Of a DNA stretch of 14,336 nucleotides, positions 1 to 7,834 are shown one piece after another. Source of the DNA: Comamonadaceae bacterium. Its GTDB lineage: Bacteria; Pseudomonadota; Gammaproteobacteria; Burkholderiales; Burkholderiaceae. The notes beneath the pieces are model-generated. The model had not been told where the DNA came from. It saw nothing but the letters and a program-made list of their open reading frames with translations, and ran no database searches. The position numbers and the translations under genes were made by a program. Every line of letters begins with the position of its first letter. Position 1 is the first letter of the stretch. The stretch spans positions 1 to 14,336 of the forward strand of contig CANNNH010000022.1 in assembly GCA_947505915.1 (NCBI GenBank), read 5' to 3'.

Positions 1-831
1 CAAGCGCACGGCTTGGCTGCCGGCGGCGATGATGCACTTCTTAAAAGCCACCACTTTCTTGGAGCCGGTTTTTTGCTGGCCGTCGCCGGTGGTTTCTTCC
101 ACCTCCACATGGTGGCTGCCAACAAAAGCGCCGTAGCCGCGCACGGTGGTGACCTTGCGCATTTTGGCCATGGCGGCCAGGCCGCCGGTGAGTTTGCCTA
201 TGACTTTTTCTTTGTGGCCGCGCAGTTTGTCGATGTTGACCACCGGCTTGCCGAAGTCCACGCCCAGGTCTGCCATGTGGCTGACTTCGTCCATGACGGC
301 GGCCACGTGCAGCAAGGCTTTGGAGGGGATACAACCCACGTTCAGGCACACGCCGCCCAAGGTGGCGTAGCGCTCGATGATCACGACCTTGAGACCCAAG
401 TCGGCTGCGCGGAACGCTGCCGAATAGCCGCCGGGGCCGGCGCCCAACACCAGCAGGTCGCAGTCGATGTCGGCGCTGCCGCCGAAAGATGACGCCGCAG
501 GTGCCGGGGCTGCCGCCACCGCAGCCGTAACGGGGGCCGCCATGGCTGTAACGGGCGTGGCTGCAGGCGCCGGGGCAGACGAAGCCTGAGCGCCTGCGAC
601 TTCTAGCAGCAGCAGGACTGTGCCTTCTTTGACTTTGTCCCCGAGTTTGATCTTCAGCTCTTTGACCACGCCGCCTTGACTCGATGGTATTTCCATAGAG
701 GCTTTGTCAGACTCCACCGTGATCAGGCTTTGCTCGGGCTTGATGGTGTCGCCGGGCTTGACCAGCAGTTCAATGACGGTGACTTCGGCGAAGTCGCCGA
801 TGTCGGGAACTTTGATTTCAATGGTGGCCAT
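1..831 (-). CDS. lpdA: Dihydrolipoyl dehydrogenase (E3) with N-terminal lipoyl domain, 3' end missing
   Basis: E3 reoxidises the dihydrolipoyl arms of the pyruvate dehydrogenase complex, passing electrons through a disulfide and FAD to NAD+ in the cytoplasm. The 277 codons in the window are the N-terminal part and the gene runs off the left edge. Seen: a lipoyl domain at about 1-77 with the lipoylation motif ESDKASM (Lys43); a flexible Ala/Pro linker at about 80-115; the FAD dinucleotide fold GAGPGG at 130-135; and the redox pair in GGVCLNVGCIPS (Cys162, Cys167). The ATG at 831 is preceded by AGGA at 6-10 nt spacing. It lies 30 bp after aceF and is the last visible gene of the operon. E3 enzymes with a fused lipoyl domain are known in beta-proteobacteria (e.g. 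P64K of Neisseria). The NAD and interface domains lie outside the window. Confidence 0.96.
   Translation of the reverse strand, partial: MATIEIKVPDIGDFAEVTVIELLVKPGDTIKPEQSLITVESDKASMEIPSSQGGVVKELKIKLGDKVKEGTVLLLLEVAGAQASSAPAPAATPVTAMAAPVTAAVAAAPAPAASSFGGSADIDCDLLVLGAGPGGYSAAFRAADLGLKVVIIERYATLGGVCLNVGCIPSKALLHVAAVMDEVSHMADLGVDFGKPVVNIDKLRGHKEKVIGKLTGGLAAMAKMRKVTTVRGYGAFVGSHHVEVEETTGDGQQKTGSKKVVAFKKCIIAAGSQAVRL
601..831 (-). repeat. Lipoyl-domain duplication, copy in lpdA
   Basis: The first 77 codons of lpdA match the first 77 codons of aceF without any indel. My hand count is 65/77 identical residues and about 83% identical bases (192/231). The longest identical DNA run I saw is about 20 bp, around 760-779. 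This is a domain duplication within one operon. The partner copy is at 1975-2205. Confidence 0.9.
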
Positions 832-861
832 AAATTTCCTAAAGTGGTCTGATCCTCAAAT

Positions 862-2205
862 TCAGAGGAGAACGCGGCGGAAGTCGCTCAGAATCTGGCC
901 GAGGTAAACGTTAAAGCGTGCAGCAGCGGCGCCGTCAATCACGCGGTGGTCCCAGGTCAAAGACAAGGGCAACATCAGGCGTGGCTGGAAAGCCTTGCCG
1001 TCCCAGACGGGTTCGATGGTGGAGCGGCACACGCCCAGAATCGCCACCTCAGGTGCATTGATGATGGGCGAGAAATACTTGCCGCCAATACCGCCGAGGC
1101 TGGAGATGGTGAAAGTCGCGCCGCTCATGTCGGCAGGGCCGAGCTTGCCGTCTCGCGCTTTTTTGGCGAGTTCGCCCATTTCCTGGCTGATCTGCAAGAC
1201 GCCTTTTTTGTCGCAGTCCTTGATGACAGGGACCATCAAGCCGTTGGGTGTGTCAGCGGCAAAAGCAATGTGCCAGTAGTTTTTGTAGACGATGGCATCG
1301 CCGTCCAGGCTGCTGTTGAACTCCGGGTACTTCTTGAGTGCAGCCACGCAGGCCTTGATCAGGAAGGCCAACATGGTCACTTTCACGCCGCTCTTTTCGT
1401 TTTCCTTGTTGGTGGATACGCGAAAAGCTTCAAGCTCCGTGATGTCGGCGTCGTCGTGGTTGGTGACGGCCGGAATCATGATGGCATTGCGCAACAGGTT
1501 GGCGCCGCTGATCTTTTTGATGCGCGACATGTCTTTGCGCTCAATCGGGCCGAACTTGGCAAAGTCAACGACCGGCCACGGTATCAGACCCAAAGCTGCG
1601 CCGTCGCTGCCGGCTCCGGCGGGTGACTTGGCAGACTGGGCCTGCGTGCGCACATCGCCCGCCATGACGGCACGGGTAAAACCTTGCACATCGTCGGGCG
1701 TGATGCGGCCCTTGAGTCCGGAGCCTTTGACCTCAGCCAGCGGCACGCCCAACTCGCGTGCAAATTTACGCACTGAAGGGGATGCATGCGGCAACTTGTC
1801 AGTCGCTGCGCCAGGCACATGCGCGGGCATGGCTTGCGCACTGGAAACAGCAGCCGCTACAGCCGCGACCGGGACTGAAATGGCAGCTGCCGCCGGCGCA
1901 GAAGCGGGTGCGGGTGCTGGTGCGGGTATAGCTGCAGGTGCAGCGGCTGGCGCCGGCGCACCAGCGGCTTGAGCTTCCAGTACCAGCACGATCGAGCCTT
2001 CTTTGACTTTGTCGCCGAGTTTGACGCGCAACTCTTTGACCACGCCACCATGGCTTGATGGGATCTCCATAGAGGCTTTGTCGGACTCCACGGTGAGCAG
2101 CGATTGCTCGGGCTTGACTGTGTCGCCGGGTTTGACCAGCAGTTCAATGACTGTGACTTCGGCGAAGTCACCGATGTCAGGAACCTGGATATCTATCAGT
2201 GCCAT
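862..2205 (-). CDS. aceF: Pyruvate dehydrogenase E2, dihydrolipoyllysine-residue acetyltransferase
   Basis: E2 is the core of the pyruvate dehydrogenase complex. It receives the acetyl group from E1 on its lipoyl arm and transfers it to CoA. The 447-residue protein shows one lipoyl domain (about 1-77, Lys43 in ESDKASM), a long Ala/Pro linker (about 80-135), a peripheral-subunit-binding domain (about 138-175, SPSVRKFARELGV to KGRITPDDV), and a catalytic acyltransferase domain to the end. The catalytic motif DHRVIDG gives His420 and Asp424. E. coli AceF has three lipoyl domains; here there is one, with another on E3. The ATG at 2205 has AAGGAG about 9 nt upstream (2215-2220). It lies 38 bp after aceE and 30 bp before lpdA, consistent with one transcript. 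The linker makes the DNA at about 1850-1980 repetitive and GC-rich. Confidence 0.97.
   Translation of the reverse strand: MALIDIQVPDIGDFAEVTVIELLVKPGDTVKPEQSLLTVESDKASMEIPSSHGGVVKELRVKLGDKVKEGSIVLVLEAQAAGAPAPAAAPAAIPAPAPAPASAPAAAAISVPVAAVAAAVSSAQAMPAHVPGAATDKLPHASPSVRKFARELGVPLAEVKGSGLKGRITPDDVQGFTRAVMAGDVRTQAQSAKSPAGAGSDGAALGLIPWPVVDFAKFGPIERKDMSRIKKISGANLLRNAIMIPAVTNHDDADITELEAFRVSTNKENEKSGVKVTMLAFLIKACVAALKKYPEFNSSLDGDAIVYKNYWHIAFAADTPNGLMVPVIKDCDKKGVLQISQEMGELAKKARDGKLGPADMSGATFTISSLGGIGGKYFSPIINAPEVAILGVCRSTIEPVWDGKAFQPRLMLPLSLTWDHRVIDGAAAARFNVYLGQILSDFRRVLL
1975..2205 (-). repeat. Lipoyl-domain duplication, copy in aceF
   Basis: This is the partner of the repeat at 601-831, in the same orientation, with start codons 1374 bp apart. 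Substitutions are mostly synonymous or conservative (I/V, K/R, S/T, E/D). That pattern suggests old duplication under strong selection on the domain, or occasional homogenisation between copies. Confidence 0.9.
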
Positions 2206-2243
2206 GATTTTTGTCTCCTTGAGTCCGTCTCTGTGCGTATGAA

Positions 2244-4973
2244 TCAGGCGTAAAGCGGGTTGATCTTGTCGGCTTTGATACCGTATTTCTTGATCGCCTC
2301 GGCCACCTTGGCCGTCGGGACGGTGCCCTCTTCGCTGAGGGCTTTGAGCGCGGCCACCACAATGTAGTGACGGTTGATTTCAAAGTGCTCGCGCAGCTTG
2401 CTGCGGAAATCACTGCGGCCAAAACCGTCGGTGCCCAGCACCTTGTAGGCACGGCCTTGGGGAATGAATGGGCGAATCTGCTCGGCAAAGGCTTTCATGT
2501 AGTCGGTCGAAGCGACTACCGGGCCGGGGTGCTTGGCCAGTTGTTGGCCGACAAAAGACACGCGTTGCTTGTCAGTGGGGTGCAAAAGGTTCCAGCGCTC
2601 AGCGTCCTGGCCGTCGCGCGCCAGTTCGTTGAAGCTCGGGCAGCTCCAGACGTTGGCAGCAACGCCCCAGTCTTTTTCGAGCAGTTCCTGCGCTGCAATG
2701 GATTCGCGCAAGATCGTGCCCGAGCCGAGCAACTGCACACGGGGCGTCAGCTTGGCGCCCTCTTTGCACAGGTACATGCCTTTGATGATTTGCTCTTCGG
2801 TGCCCGCCTTGAGGCCGGGCATGGCGTAGTTTTCGTTCAAGAGCGTGATGTAGAAATACACGTTTTCCTGACGCTCGACCATGCGCTTCAAGCCGTGGTG
2901 AAGGATCACACCGACTTCGTGCGCGAAGGTCGGGTCGTAGCTGATGCAGTTTGGAATGGTGCCGGCCAGAATATGGCTGTGACCGTCTTCGTGCTGCAGG
3001 CCTTCACCGTTGAGCGTGGTGCGACCGGAGGTGCCGCCCAGCAAAAAGCCGCGGGCTTGCATGTCGCCCGCCGCCCAGGCCAGGTCGCCGATGCGCTGGA
3101 AACCGAACATCGAGTAGTACACGTAAAACGGCACCATGATGCGGTTGTTGGTGCTGTAAGAGGTGGCCGCCGCGATCCAGCTGCTCATGCCGCCGGCTTC
3201 GTTGATGCCTTCTTGCAGGATCTGGCCCTTGACGTCTTCCTTGTAATACATGACCTGGTCTTTATCGACCGGGGTGTACTTTTGTCCATCAGGGTTGTAG
3301 ATGCCGATCTGGCGGAACAGGCCTTCCATGCCAAAGGTACGCGCTTCGTCCACCAGGATGGGCACGACGCGCGGGCCCAGCGCCTGGTCGCGCAGCAGCT
3401 GCGTCAAAAAGCGCACATAGGCTTGCGTGGTCGAGATTTCACGGCCTTCGGCGGTCGGCTCGATCACTGACTTGAAGGTCTCCAGCGGCGGCACTGTGAA
3501 CTGCTCGTCAGCCTTGACCCGGCGGTGCGGCAAATAGCCGCCCAGCGCTTTGCGGCGCTCGTGCAAATAACGCATTTCCGGCGTGTCTTCCGCGGGCTTG
3601 TAGAAAGGAATGTCGGCCAGCTGGCTGTCGGGGATCGGGATGTTGAAACGGTCGCGAAAGGCCTTGATGTCCTCGTCAGCGAGTTTTTTGGTCTGGTGAA
3701 CGTTGTTCTTGCCTTCGCCGATTTTGCCCATACCAAAACCTTTGACGGTCTTGATCAACAAAACAGTCGGTTGACCCTTGTGCTTCACCGCTGCATGAAA
3801 GGCGGCGTAGACTTTTTGTGCATCGTGACCACCACGGCGCAGATTCCAGATGTCGTCATCGCTCATCTTGGCAACCATCTCGAGCGTGCGGGGGTCTTTG
3901 CCGAAGAAATGCTTGCGAACGTAGGCGCCGTCGTTGGCCTTCATGGCCTGGTAGTCGCCGTCCAGCGTGTCCATCATGACTTTGCGCAGGGCGCCGTCTT
4001 TGTCGCGCGCCAAAAGGGGGTCCCAGTTGCTGCCCCATATTAGCTTGAGCACGTTCCAGCCGGAACCGCGAAACTCGCCTTCGAGCTCTTGAATGATCTT
4101 GCCGTTGCCGCGCACCGGGCCATCCAGGCGCTGCAAATTGCAGTTGATGACGAAGATCAGGTTGTCGAGTTTTTCACGCGCAGCCAGGCCGATGGCGCCC
4201 ATGGACTCGACTTCGTCCATCTCACCGTCGCCGCAGAACACCCAGACCTTGCGGTTTTCGGTGTTGGCAATGCCGCGGGCGTGCAGGTATTTGAGAAAGC
4301 GCGCCTGGTAAATCGCCATCAGCGGGCCCAGGCCCATGGAGACAGTGGGGAACTGCCAGAACTCAGGCATCAGCTTGGGATGCGGGTAGCTCGACAAGCC
4401 CTTGCCATCGACCTCCTGACGGAAGTTGAGCAACTGCTCTTCGGTCAGCCGGCCTTCAAGGTAAGCACGCGCATAAACGCCAGGGGACACATGGCCCTGG
4501 ATGTACAGGCAGTCGCCGCCGTGGTTTTCACTTTCGGCGTGCCAGAAATGGTTGAAGCCGGCGCCAAACATGCTGGCCAGCGAAGCGAAGGAGCCGATGT
4601 GACCGCCGAGGTCACCACCATCGACGGGGTGCAGCCGATTGGCTTTAACCACCATGGCCATGGCGTTCCAGCGCATGTAAGCACGCAGCCGCCCTTCAAT
4701 CGCCAAGTTGCCGGGTGATCGCTCTTCCTGGTCGGTTTCGATGGAGTTGACATAGCCGGTGGTGGCCGAGAAAGGCATGTCGATGCTTTTTTCTCGCGCA
4801 TGTTCGAGCAGTTGCTCGAGCAGAAAGTGCGCACGCTCCGGGCCTTCACTCTCGATGACGGCAGACAGGGCGTCCATCCATTCACGCGTTTCCTGCTGAT
4901 CTTTGTCCTTGGCGATATCGGCCGAGGCCGATTGAAGATCTTCAGAACCAGTTTGCTGGGGGTTGGCAGCCAT
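2244..4973 (-). CDS. aceE: Pyruvate dehydrogenase E1 component, homodimeric type
   Basis: E1 decarboxylates pyruvate with thiamine diphosphate and reductively acetylates the lipoyl arm of E2; this is the entry step of the complex. At 909 residues it is slightly longer than E. coli AceE (887). The thiamine/Mg motif is clear: GDGEMDE starting at residue 248, followed by NCNLQRLDGPV at 277. Also seen are GGDLGGHIGSFAS (about 119-131), the flexible-loop region VKGFGMGKIGEGKNNVHQ, and GQILQEGINEAGG in the pyrimidine-binding domain, whose Glu activates the cofactor in this family. The ATG at 4973 has AGGAG at 4980-4984 with 6-nt spacing, supporting this start. It is first in the operon aceE-aceF-lpdA. 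No pdhR-type GntR gene is adjacent; a divergent two-component system lies upstream instead. Confidence 0.98.
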   Translation of the reverse strand: MAANPQQTGSEDLQSASADIAKDKDQQETREWMDALSAVIESEGPERAHFLLEQLLEHAREKSIDMPFSATTGYVNSIETDQEERSPGNLAIEGRLRAYMRWNAMAMVVKANRLHPVDGGDLGGHIGSFASLASMFGAGFNHFWHAESENHGGDCLYIQGHVSPGVYARAYLEGRLTEEQLLNFRQEVDGKGLSSYPHPKLMPEFWQFPTVSMGLGPLMAIYQARFLKYLHARGIANTENRKVWVFCGDGEMDEVESMGAIGLAAREKLDNLIFVINCNLQRLDGPVRGNGKIIQELEGEFRGSGWNVLKLIWGSNWDPLLARDKDGALRKVMMDTLDGDYQAMKANDGAYVRKHFFGKDPRTLEMVAKMSDDDIWNLRRGGHDAQKVYAAFHAAVKHKGQPTVLLIKTVKGFGMGKIGEGKNNVHQTKKLADEDIKAFRDRFNIPIPDSQLADIPFYKPAEDTPEMRYLHERRKALGGYLPHRRVKADEQFTVPPLETFKSVIEPTAEGREISTTQAYVRFLTQLLRDQALGPRVVPILVDEARTFGMEGLFRQIGIYNPDGQKYTPVDKDQVMYYKEDVKGQILQEGINEAGGMSSWIAAATSYSTNNRIMVPFYVYYSMFGFQRIGDLAWAAGDMQARGFLLGGTSGRTTLNGEGLQHEDGHSHILAGTIPNCISYDPTFAHEVGVILHHGLKRMVERQENVYFYITLLNENYAMPGLKAGTEEQIIKGMYLCKEGAKLTPRVQLLGSGTILRESIAAQELLEKDWGVAANVWSCPSFNELARDGQDAERWNLLHPTDKQRVSFVGQQLAKHPGPVVASTDYMKAFAEQIRPFIPQGRAYKVLGTDGFGRSDFRSKLREHFEINRHYIVVAALKALSEEGTVPTAKVAEAIKKYGIKADKINPLYA

Positions 4974-4987
4974 GTTTGTCTCCTGCT

Positions 4988-5004
4988 AAAAAATTTAATT
5001 TTTT
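4988..5004. other. AT-only perfect palindrome before the aceE ribosome site
   Basis: Arms AAAAAATT and AATTTTTT flank a single T, with all 8 pairs matching. It lies 3 nt upstream of the aceE AGGAG. In the mRNA it could be a weak A-U hairpin or a U/A-rich ribosomal protein S1 enhancer; in DNA it could be a bent or easily melted tract. Its role is unknown. Confidence 0.45.
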
Positions 5005-5093
5005 CTGATGGGTTTGTTAACGACGAAAGCTACCGGGTAGGCATTCACGCATCAAACCTCTTTCCAATCTGGTTTGTAACCGGATTTGGACGC

Positions 5094-5110
5094 ATGCCTG
5101 ATTCTGGCAT
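5094..5110. promoter_or_regulatory. 17-bp dyad, candidate operator of the aceE promoter
   Basis: ATGCCTGATTCTGGCAT is symmetric about 5102, with 7 of 8 base pairs matching and only the T5099/T5105 position failing. It overlaps the candidate aceE -10 box at 5101-5106, so a dimer bound here would be placed to block or tune aceE transcription. The binding protein is unknown. The divergent FixJ-type regulator is one candidate; an unlinked regulator is equally possible. Confidence 0.45.
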
Positions 5111-5129
5111 ATTTTTTAATTAATTTCAA
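5101..5129 (-). promoter_or_regulatory. Candidate sigma-70 promoter for aceE
   Basis: Read on the minus strand: TTGAAA (5124-5129, 5/6 match to -35), a 17-bp spacer, then CAGAAT (5101-5106, 4/6 match to -10). It would give a leader of roughly 120 nt before the aceE ATG. The region is AT-rich, so chance matches are easy. This is a weak, sequence-only call. Confidence 0.3.
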
Positions 5130-5197
5130 ATAGTGCTGATTGATTTCACATTAAGAAATTATGGCAAGCTCCCGGTCAATTTAGCAAGCGCATCAAC

Positions 5198-5215
5198 AGG
5201 GCGGGCGCCAGCCCT
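5198..5215 (+). other. GC-rich hairpin in the leader of the kinase gene
   Basis: AGGGC and GCCCT pair across an 8-nt GC-rich loop, ending 20 nt before the kinase ATG. It is not followed by a T-run, so it is not terminator-like. It may only be a weak leader structure. Confidence 0.25.
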
Positions 5216-5235
5216 CCTATAAACTGATTGTTCAG

Positions 5236-7818
5236 ATGCCGAGCACCACATCCACCCCAGCGCAAAGAAACGCGCAACTGCCTGCCACCCAGTTTGCACT
5301 CGGTTGGTGGCGACGCTGGTGGCGCAAACAAACGCCGTCCCGGCAAGACCGATTTGTCACTTTGGGGCCCTTGTTTGCTGTATTTTTGTTTCTCGCGGCA
5401 GTGGTTGCCGCCTTCGGCTACTTGCGCATCGAAGAAATGGACCGGGAACAAGAGGCCGTGCGTCGCGATGTCGAATATGCGCAGCAAAGGCTCAGGCTGC
5501 GGCTGCTCGAGCGTCAAGAACAATTGATGCGCCTGGGCAGGGATGTTTCCAGCACAGAGATCCAGGCTGAAGAATTCATTTCGCAGGCTGAATCGCTGGT
5601 CAACCAATACCCCGAGTTGCGTGCGGTCAGCTGGGTTGACGCTCGCCGCCGGGTGCGACTGTTCTACGCCTCCCCCAGCGCAGGCCCGTCAACAGTGCGG
5701 GGGGTGGGCGATCAAATCAAAAGCGGGGAAACCGAGGCCAGCTACGGACTGGCCCGCGACATCAAACAGCCGGTTTATTCGCGCCCCATCATTTTGGAGA
5801 GTGATCCCCGCTACAAAACAGGCACACTGCAATTGCATGTGCCGATGAATGAGCAAGGTCGGTTTGTGGGGGTCATCGTTGGCGAGTACGCCTTAGAAGG
5901 CCTGCTTCGATTTGGTGTTCCAACCGAAGTCAACGCCAAATACGCTGTGGCTCTGGTGGATGACAAAGGCCAAGTGCTTGCCGGGGGACTGCCGCCGCAG
6001 CGCAGCAAAGCCGCCAGACTGTTGCCCTGGACAGATGCAGCGCCCGAATACGAAGTCCCTGTATCGCCCGTAGGTAACGGCCTGTTGATACGTGCTCAAA
6101 GTTACCGGGCTTCGTTGGGTGTGATCGGCAGCGGCTTTTTCTGGCTGGTCAGTGCGCTCAGCGTGCTGACGGTGTGGATGCTGCTTGGAACCTGGCGACA
6201 CACCCGCCGGCGCGTTCAGGCGCAGGAGGCTTTGATCACTGAAACCAATTTCAGACGCGCTATGGAGAACTCCATGCTCACAGGTATGCGCGCGCTGGAC
6301 TTGCAAGGCCGCATCACCTACGTGAACCCGGCCTTTTGCCAGATGACCGGCTGGGAAGAGCAGGAGTTGGTGGGCCTGGTTGCGCCTTTCCCCTACTGGC
6401 CTGAGAAGGACAGGGAGTTGCTAAGCGCCAGACTGGAAGATGAGCTCAAAGGCCGCTCAACACCAGGCGGCTTCGAAGTCAGGGTCAAGCGCAAGAACGG
6501 CCGCATTTTTGACGCGCGCATGTATGTGTCGCCCTTGATTGACCCGCGCGGCCAGCAAGCCGGCTGGATGACATCGATGACTGACATCACCGAACCCAAG
6601 CGCATCCGGGAAGAATTGTCCAACTCGTATGAGCGCTTCACCACGGTGCTCGAAGGGCTGGATGCGGCTGTGTCTGTGGCGCCCTTGGGCAGCGAGGAAA
6701 TTCTGTTTGCCAACAAGATGTACCGCGCCTGGTTCGGCGCCCATGTCTTAGGCCATATGAACCTGATTGCGCTGGCCGGCGTACCCGCGGTCACCCCAAA
6801 CAATGACGCACTGGATGAGGTCGATGGATTGGCCGGATTACCGACCGACTCGCTGACCGCCGCCCTGACTGAAAATGCTGAAATTTTCATCCCTGAACTC
6901 GGCAAGTGGCTGGAAGTGCGCTCGCGCTATCTCACTTGGGTTGATGGCCGTCTGGCTCAGATGGTGATAGCCACGGACATCACGCCCAGACGTCGCGCTG
7001 AGGAGCAATCAGCGCTGCAAGCCGAGCGTGCGCAGTCCGCCAGCCGGCTGATCACGATGGGGGAAATGGCCTCCAGCGTGGCGCATGAGTTGAACCAGCC
7101 CCTGACTGCCATCAACAACTACTGCAATGGCATGGTCACGCGCATCCAGCGCAAAACTATCAGCACCGAAGAGCTGCTCGTCGCCTTGGACAAAACAGGC
7201 CGCCAGGCGCACAGGGCGGGCCAGATCATTCAACGCATACGCTCTTTCGTCAAACGCAGCGAACCCAACCGCAGTATGTCGGATGTTGCAACGATGATCA
7301 GCAACGCGCTGGAGCTGGCGGATATTGAATTGCGCCGCCACCATGTGCGCCTGAGTCACTACAGTGCTGCGCGCCTGCCGAACATCATGGTGGACCCCAT
7401 CCTGATTGAGCAGGTGCTGATCAACCTGATGAAGAACGCCGCCGAGTCCATTGAGCAGGCCAAACGACCCAACTCGCGTCGAACGGTAGAGCTCAGGGTG
7501 GTGCCCAAACAGATCGAGAAGCAGAGCGTTGTCGAATTCTCCATCGTTGATTCCGGCAAGGGACTTTCTGAGGAAGTCAGCGCGCGGCTGTATGAAGCTT
7601 TTTACTCCACCAAAGCAGAAGGCATGGGCATTGGCCTGAAGTTGTGCCGCAGTATTGTGGAGTCTCACCAGGGCAGATTAGATGCCGAGAACCTCTACAA
7701 TGGCAAAGAGGTTGTCGGATGCCGGTTTACCTTCTGGCTCCCGGTCAATCCCTTGCTGACTGTTTCATTGACTCCCGCTGAACCGGCTGGCGTCAAAGAT
7801 GGCAAAAGCACACTTTGA
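5236..7818 (+). CDS. Membrane PAS-PAS sensor histidine kinase (FixL/DctB-like kinase core)
   Basis: This inner-membrane sensor kinase should autophosphorylate on His and pass the phosphate to the regulator encoded next. In its 860 residues I see a Trp/Arg-rich N-terminus (WWRRWWR near 24-30), TM1 at about 41-62, an extracytoplasmic region of about 65-290 (possibly CHASE-like), and TM2 at about 293-318. Two PAS domains follow (about 331-452 and 463-585). The kinase core has the H-box MASSVAHELNQPL (His617), N-box VLINLMKNAAES (Asn730/Asn734), G1 DSGKGL (772-777), F-box EAFYSTK and G2 EGMGIGLKL. The PAS domains lack an obvious FixL-type heme-ligand segment, so oxygen sensing is not supported. 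The ligand is unknown. The start at 5236 lacks a good Shine-Dalgarno but includes the full TM1. It is divergent from aceE, and control of the PDH operon is inference. Confidence 0.93.
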   Translation: MPSTTSTPAQRNAQLPATQFALGWWRRWWRKQTPSRQDRFVTLGPLFAVFLFLAAVVAAFGYLRIEEMDREQEAVRRDVEYAQQRLRLRLLERQEQLMRLGRDVSSTEIQAEEFISQAESLVNQYPELRAVSWVDARRRVRLFYASPSAGPSTVRGVGDQIKSGETEASYGLARDIKQPVYSRPIILESDPRYKTGTLQLHVPMNEQGRFVGVIVGEYALEGLLRFGVPTEVNAKYAVALVDDKGQVLAGGLPPQRSKAARLLPWTDAAPEYEVPVSPVGNGLLIRAQSYRASLGVIGSGFFWLVSALSVLTVWMLLGTWRHTRRRVQAQEALITETNFRRAMENSMLTGMRALDLQGRITYVNPAFCQMTGWEEQELVGLVAPFPYWPEKDRELLSARLEDELKGRSTPGGFEVRVKRKNGRIFDARMYVSPLIDPRGQQAGWMTSMTDITEPKRIREELSNSYERFTTVLEGLDAAVSVAPLGSEEILFANKMYRAWFGAHVLGHMNLIALAGVPAVTPNNDALDEVDGLAGLPTDSLTAALTENAEIFIPELGKWLEVRSRYLTWVDGRLAQMVIATDITPRRRAEEQSALQAERAQSASRLITMGEMASSVAHELNQPLTAINNYCNGMVTRIQRKTISTEELLVALDKTGRQAHRAGQIIQRIRSFVKRSEPNRSMSDVATMISNALELADIELRRHHVRLSHYSAARLPNIMVDPILIEQVLINLMKNAAESIEQAKRPNSRRTVELRVVPKQIEKQSVVEFSIVDSGKGLSEEVSARLYEAFYSTKAEGMGIGLKLCRSIVESHQGRLDAENLYNGKEVVGCRFTFWLPVNPLLTVSLTPAEPAGVKDGKSTL

Positions 7819-7834
7819 TGGTTAAAGGATTTGC

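Larger units (their letters stand above)
4974..5235. other. Divergent intergenic control region aceE / histidine kinase
   Basis: This 262-bp non-coding stretch separates two divergently transcribed units and is the longest gap in the window. It is much more AT-rich than the flanking genes, especially at 4988-5010 and 5105-5165. It must hold the aceE promoter and probably that of the kinase gene. It contains an AT-only palindrome (4988-5004), an imperfect inverted repeat CTGGTT-TGT-AACCGG (5069-5083), a dyad (5094-5110) and a GC-rich hairpin (5198-5215). I could not pick a convincing promoter for the kinase gene. Confidence 0.85.

Noticed and set aside
946..1972. Two 226-codon plus-strand frames opposite aceF, one ending in Gly/Ala repeats
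   Set aside because: The Gly/Ala repeats are the antisense reading of the aceF Ala/Pro linker, so there is no independent coding evidence.
1850..1980. Tandem repeat or microsatellite in GC-rich DNA
   Set aside because: It is coding sequence for the aceF Ala/Pro interdomain linker, in frame and typical for E2.
2367..3470. Long open frame (367 codons) on the plus strand opposite aceE
   Set aside because: It mirrors the codon pattern of aceE, has low-complexity Ala/Val/His/Arg-rich translation and no recognisable domain. Such frames are expected opposite GC-rich genes.
5117..5124. TTAATTAA-type palindrome in the divergent region as an operator
   Set aside because: It is short and A/T-only inside an AT-rich stretch, so it is not distinguishable from composition.
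6226..6990. Heme-based oxygen sensing by the kinase PAS domains (true FixL)
   Set aside because: No FixL-like heme-ligand histidine segment is visible, and the resemblance is limited to the kinase core and regulator type.
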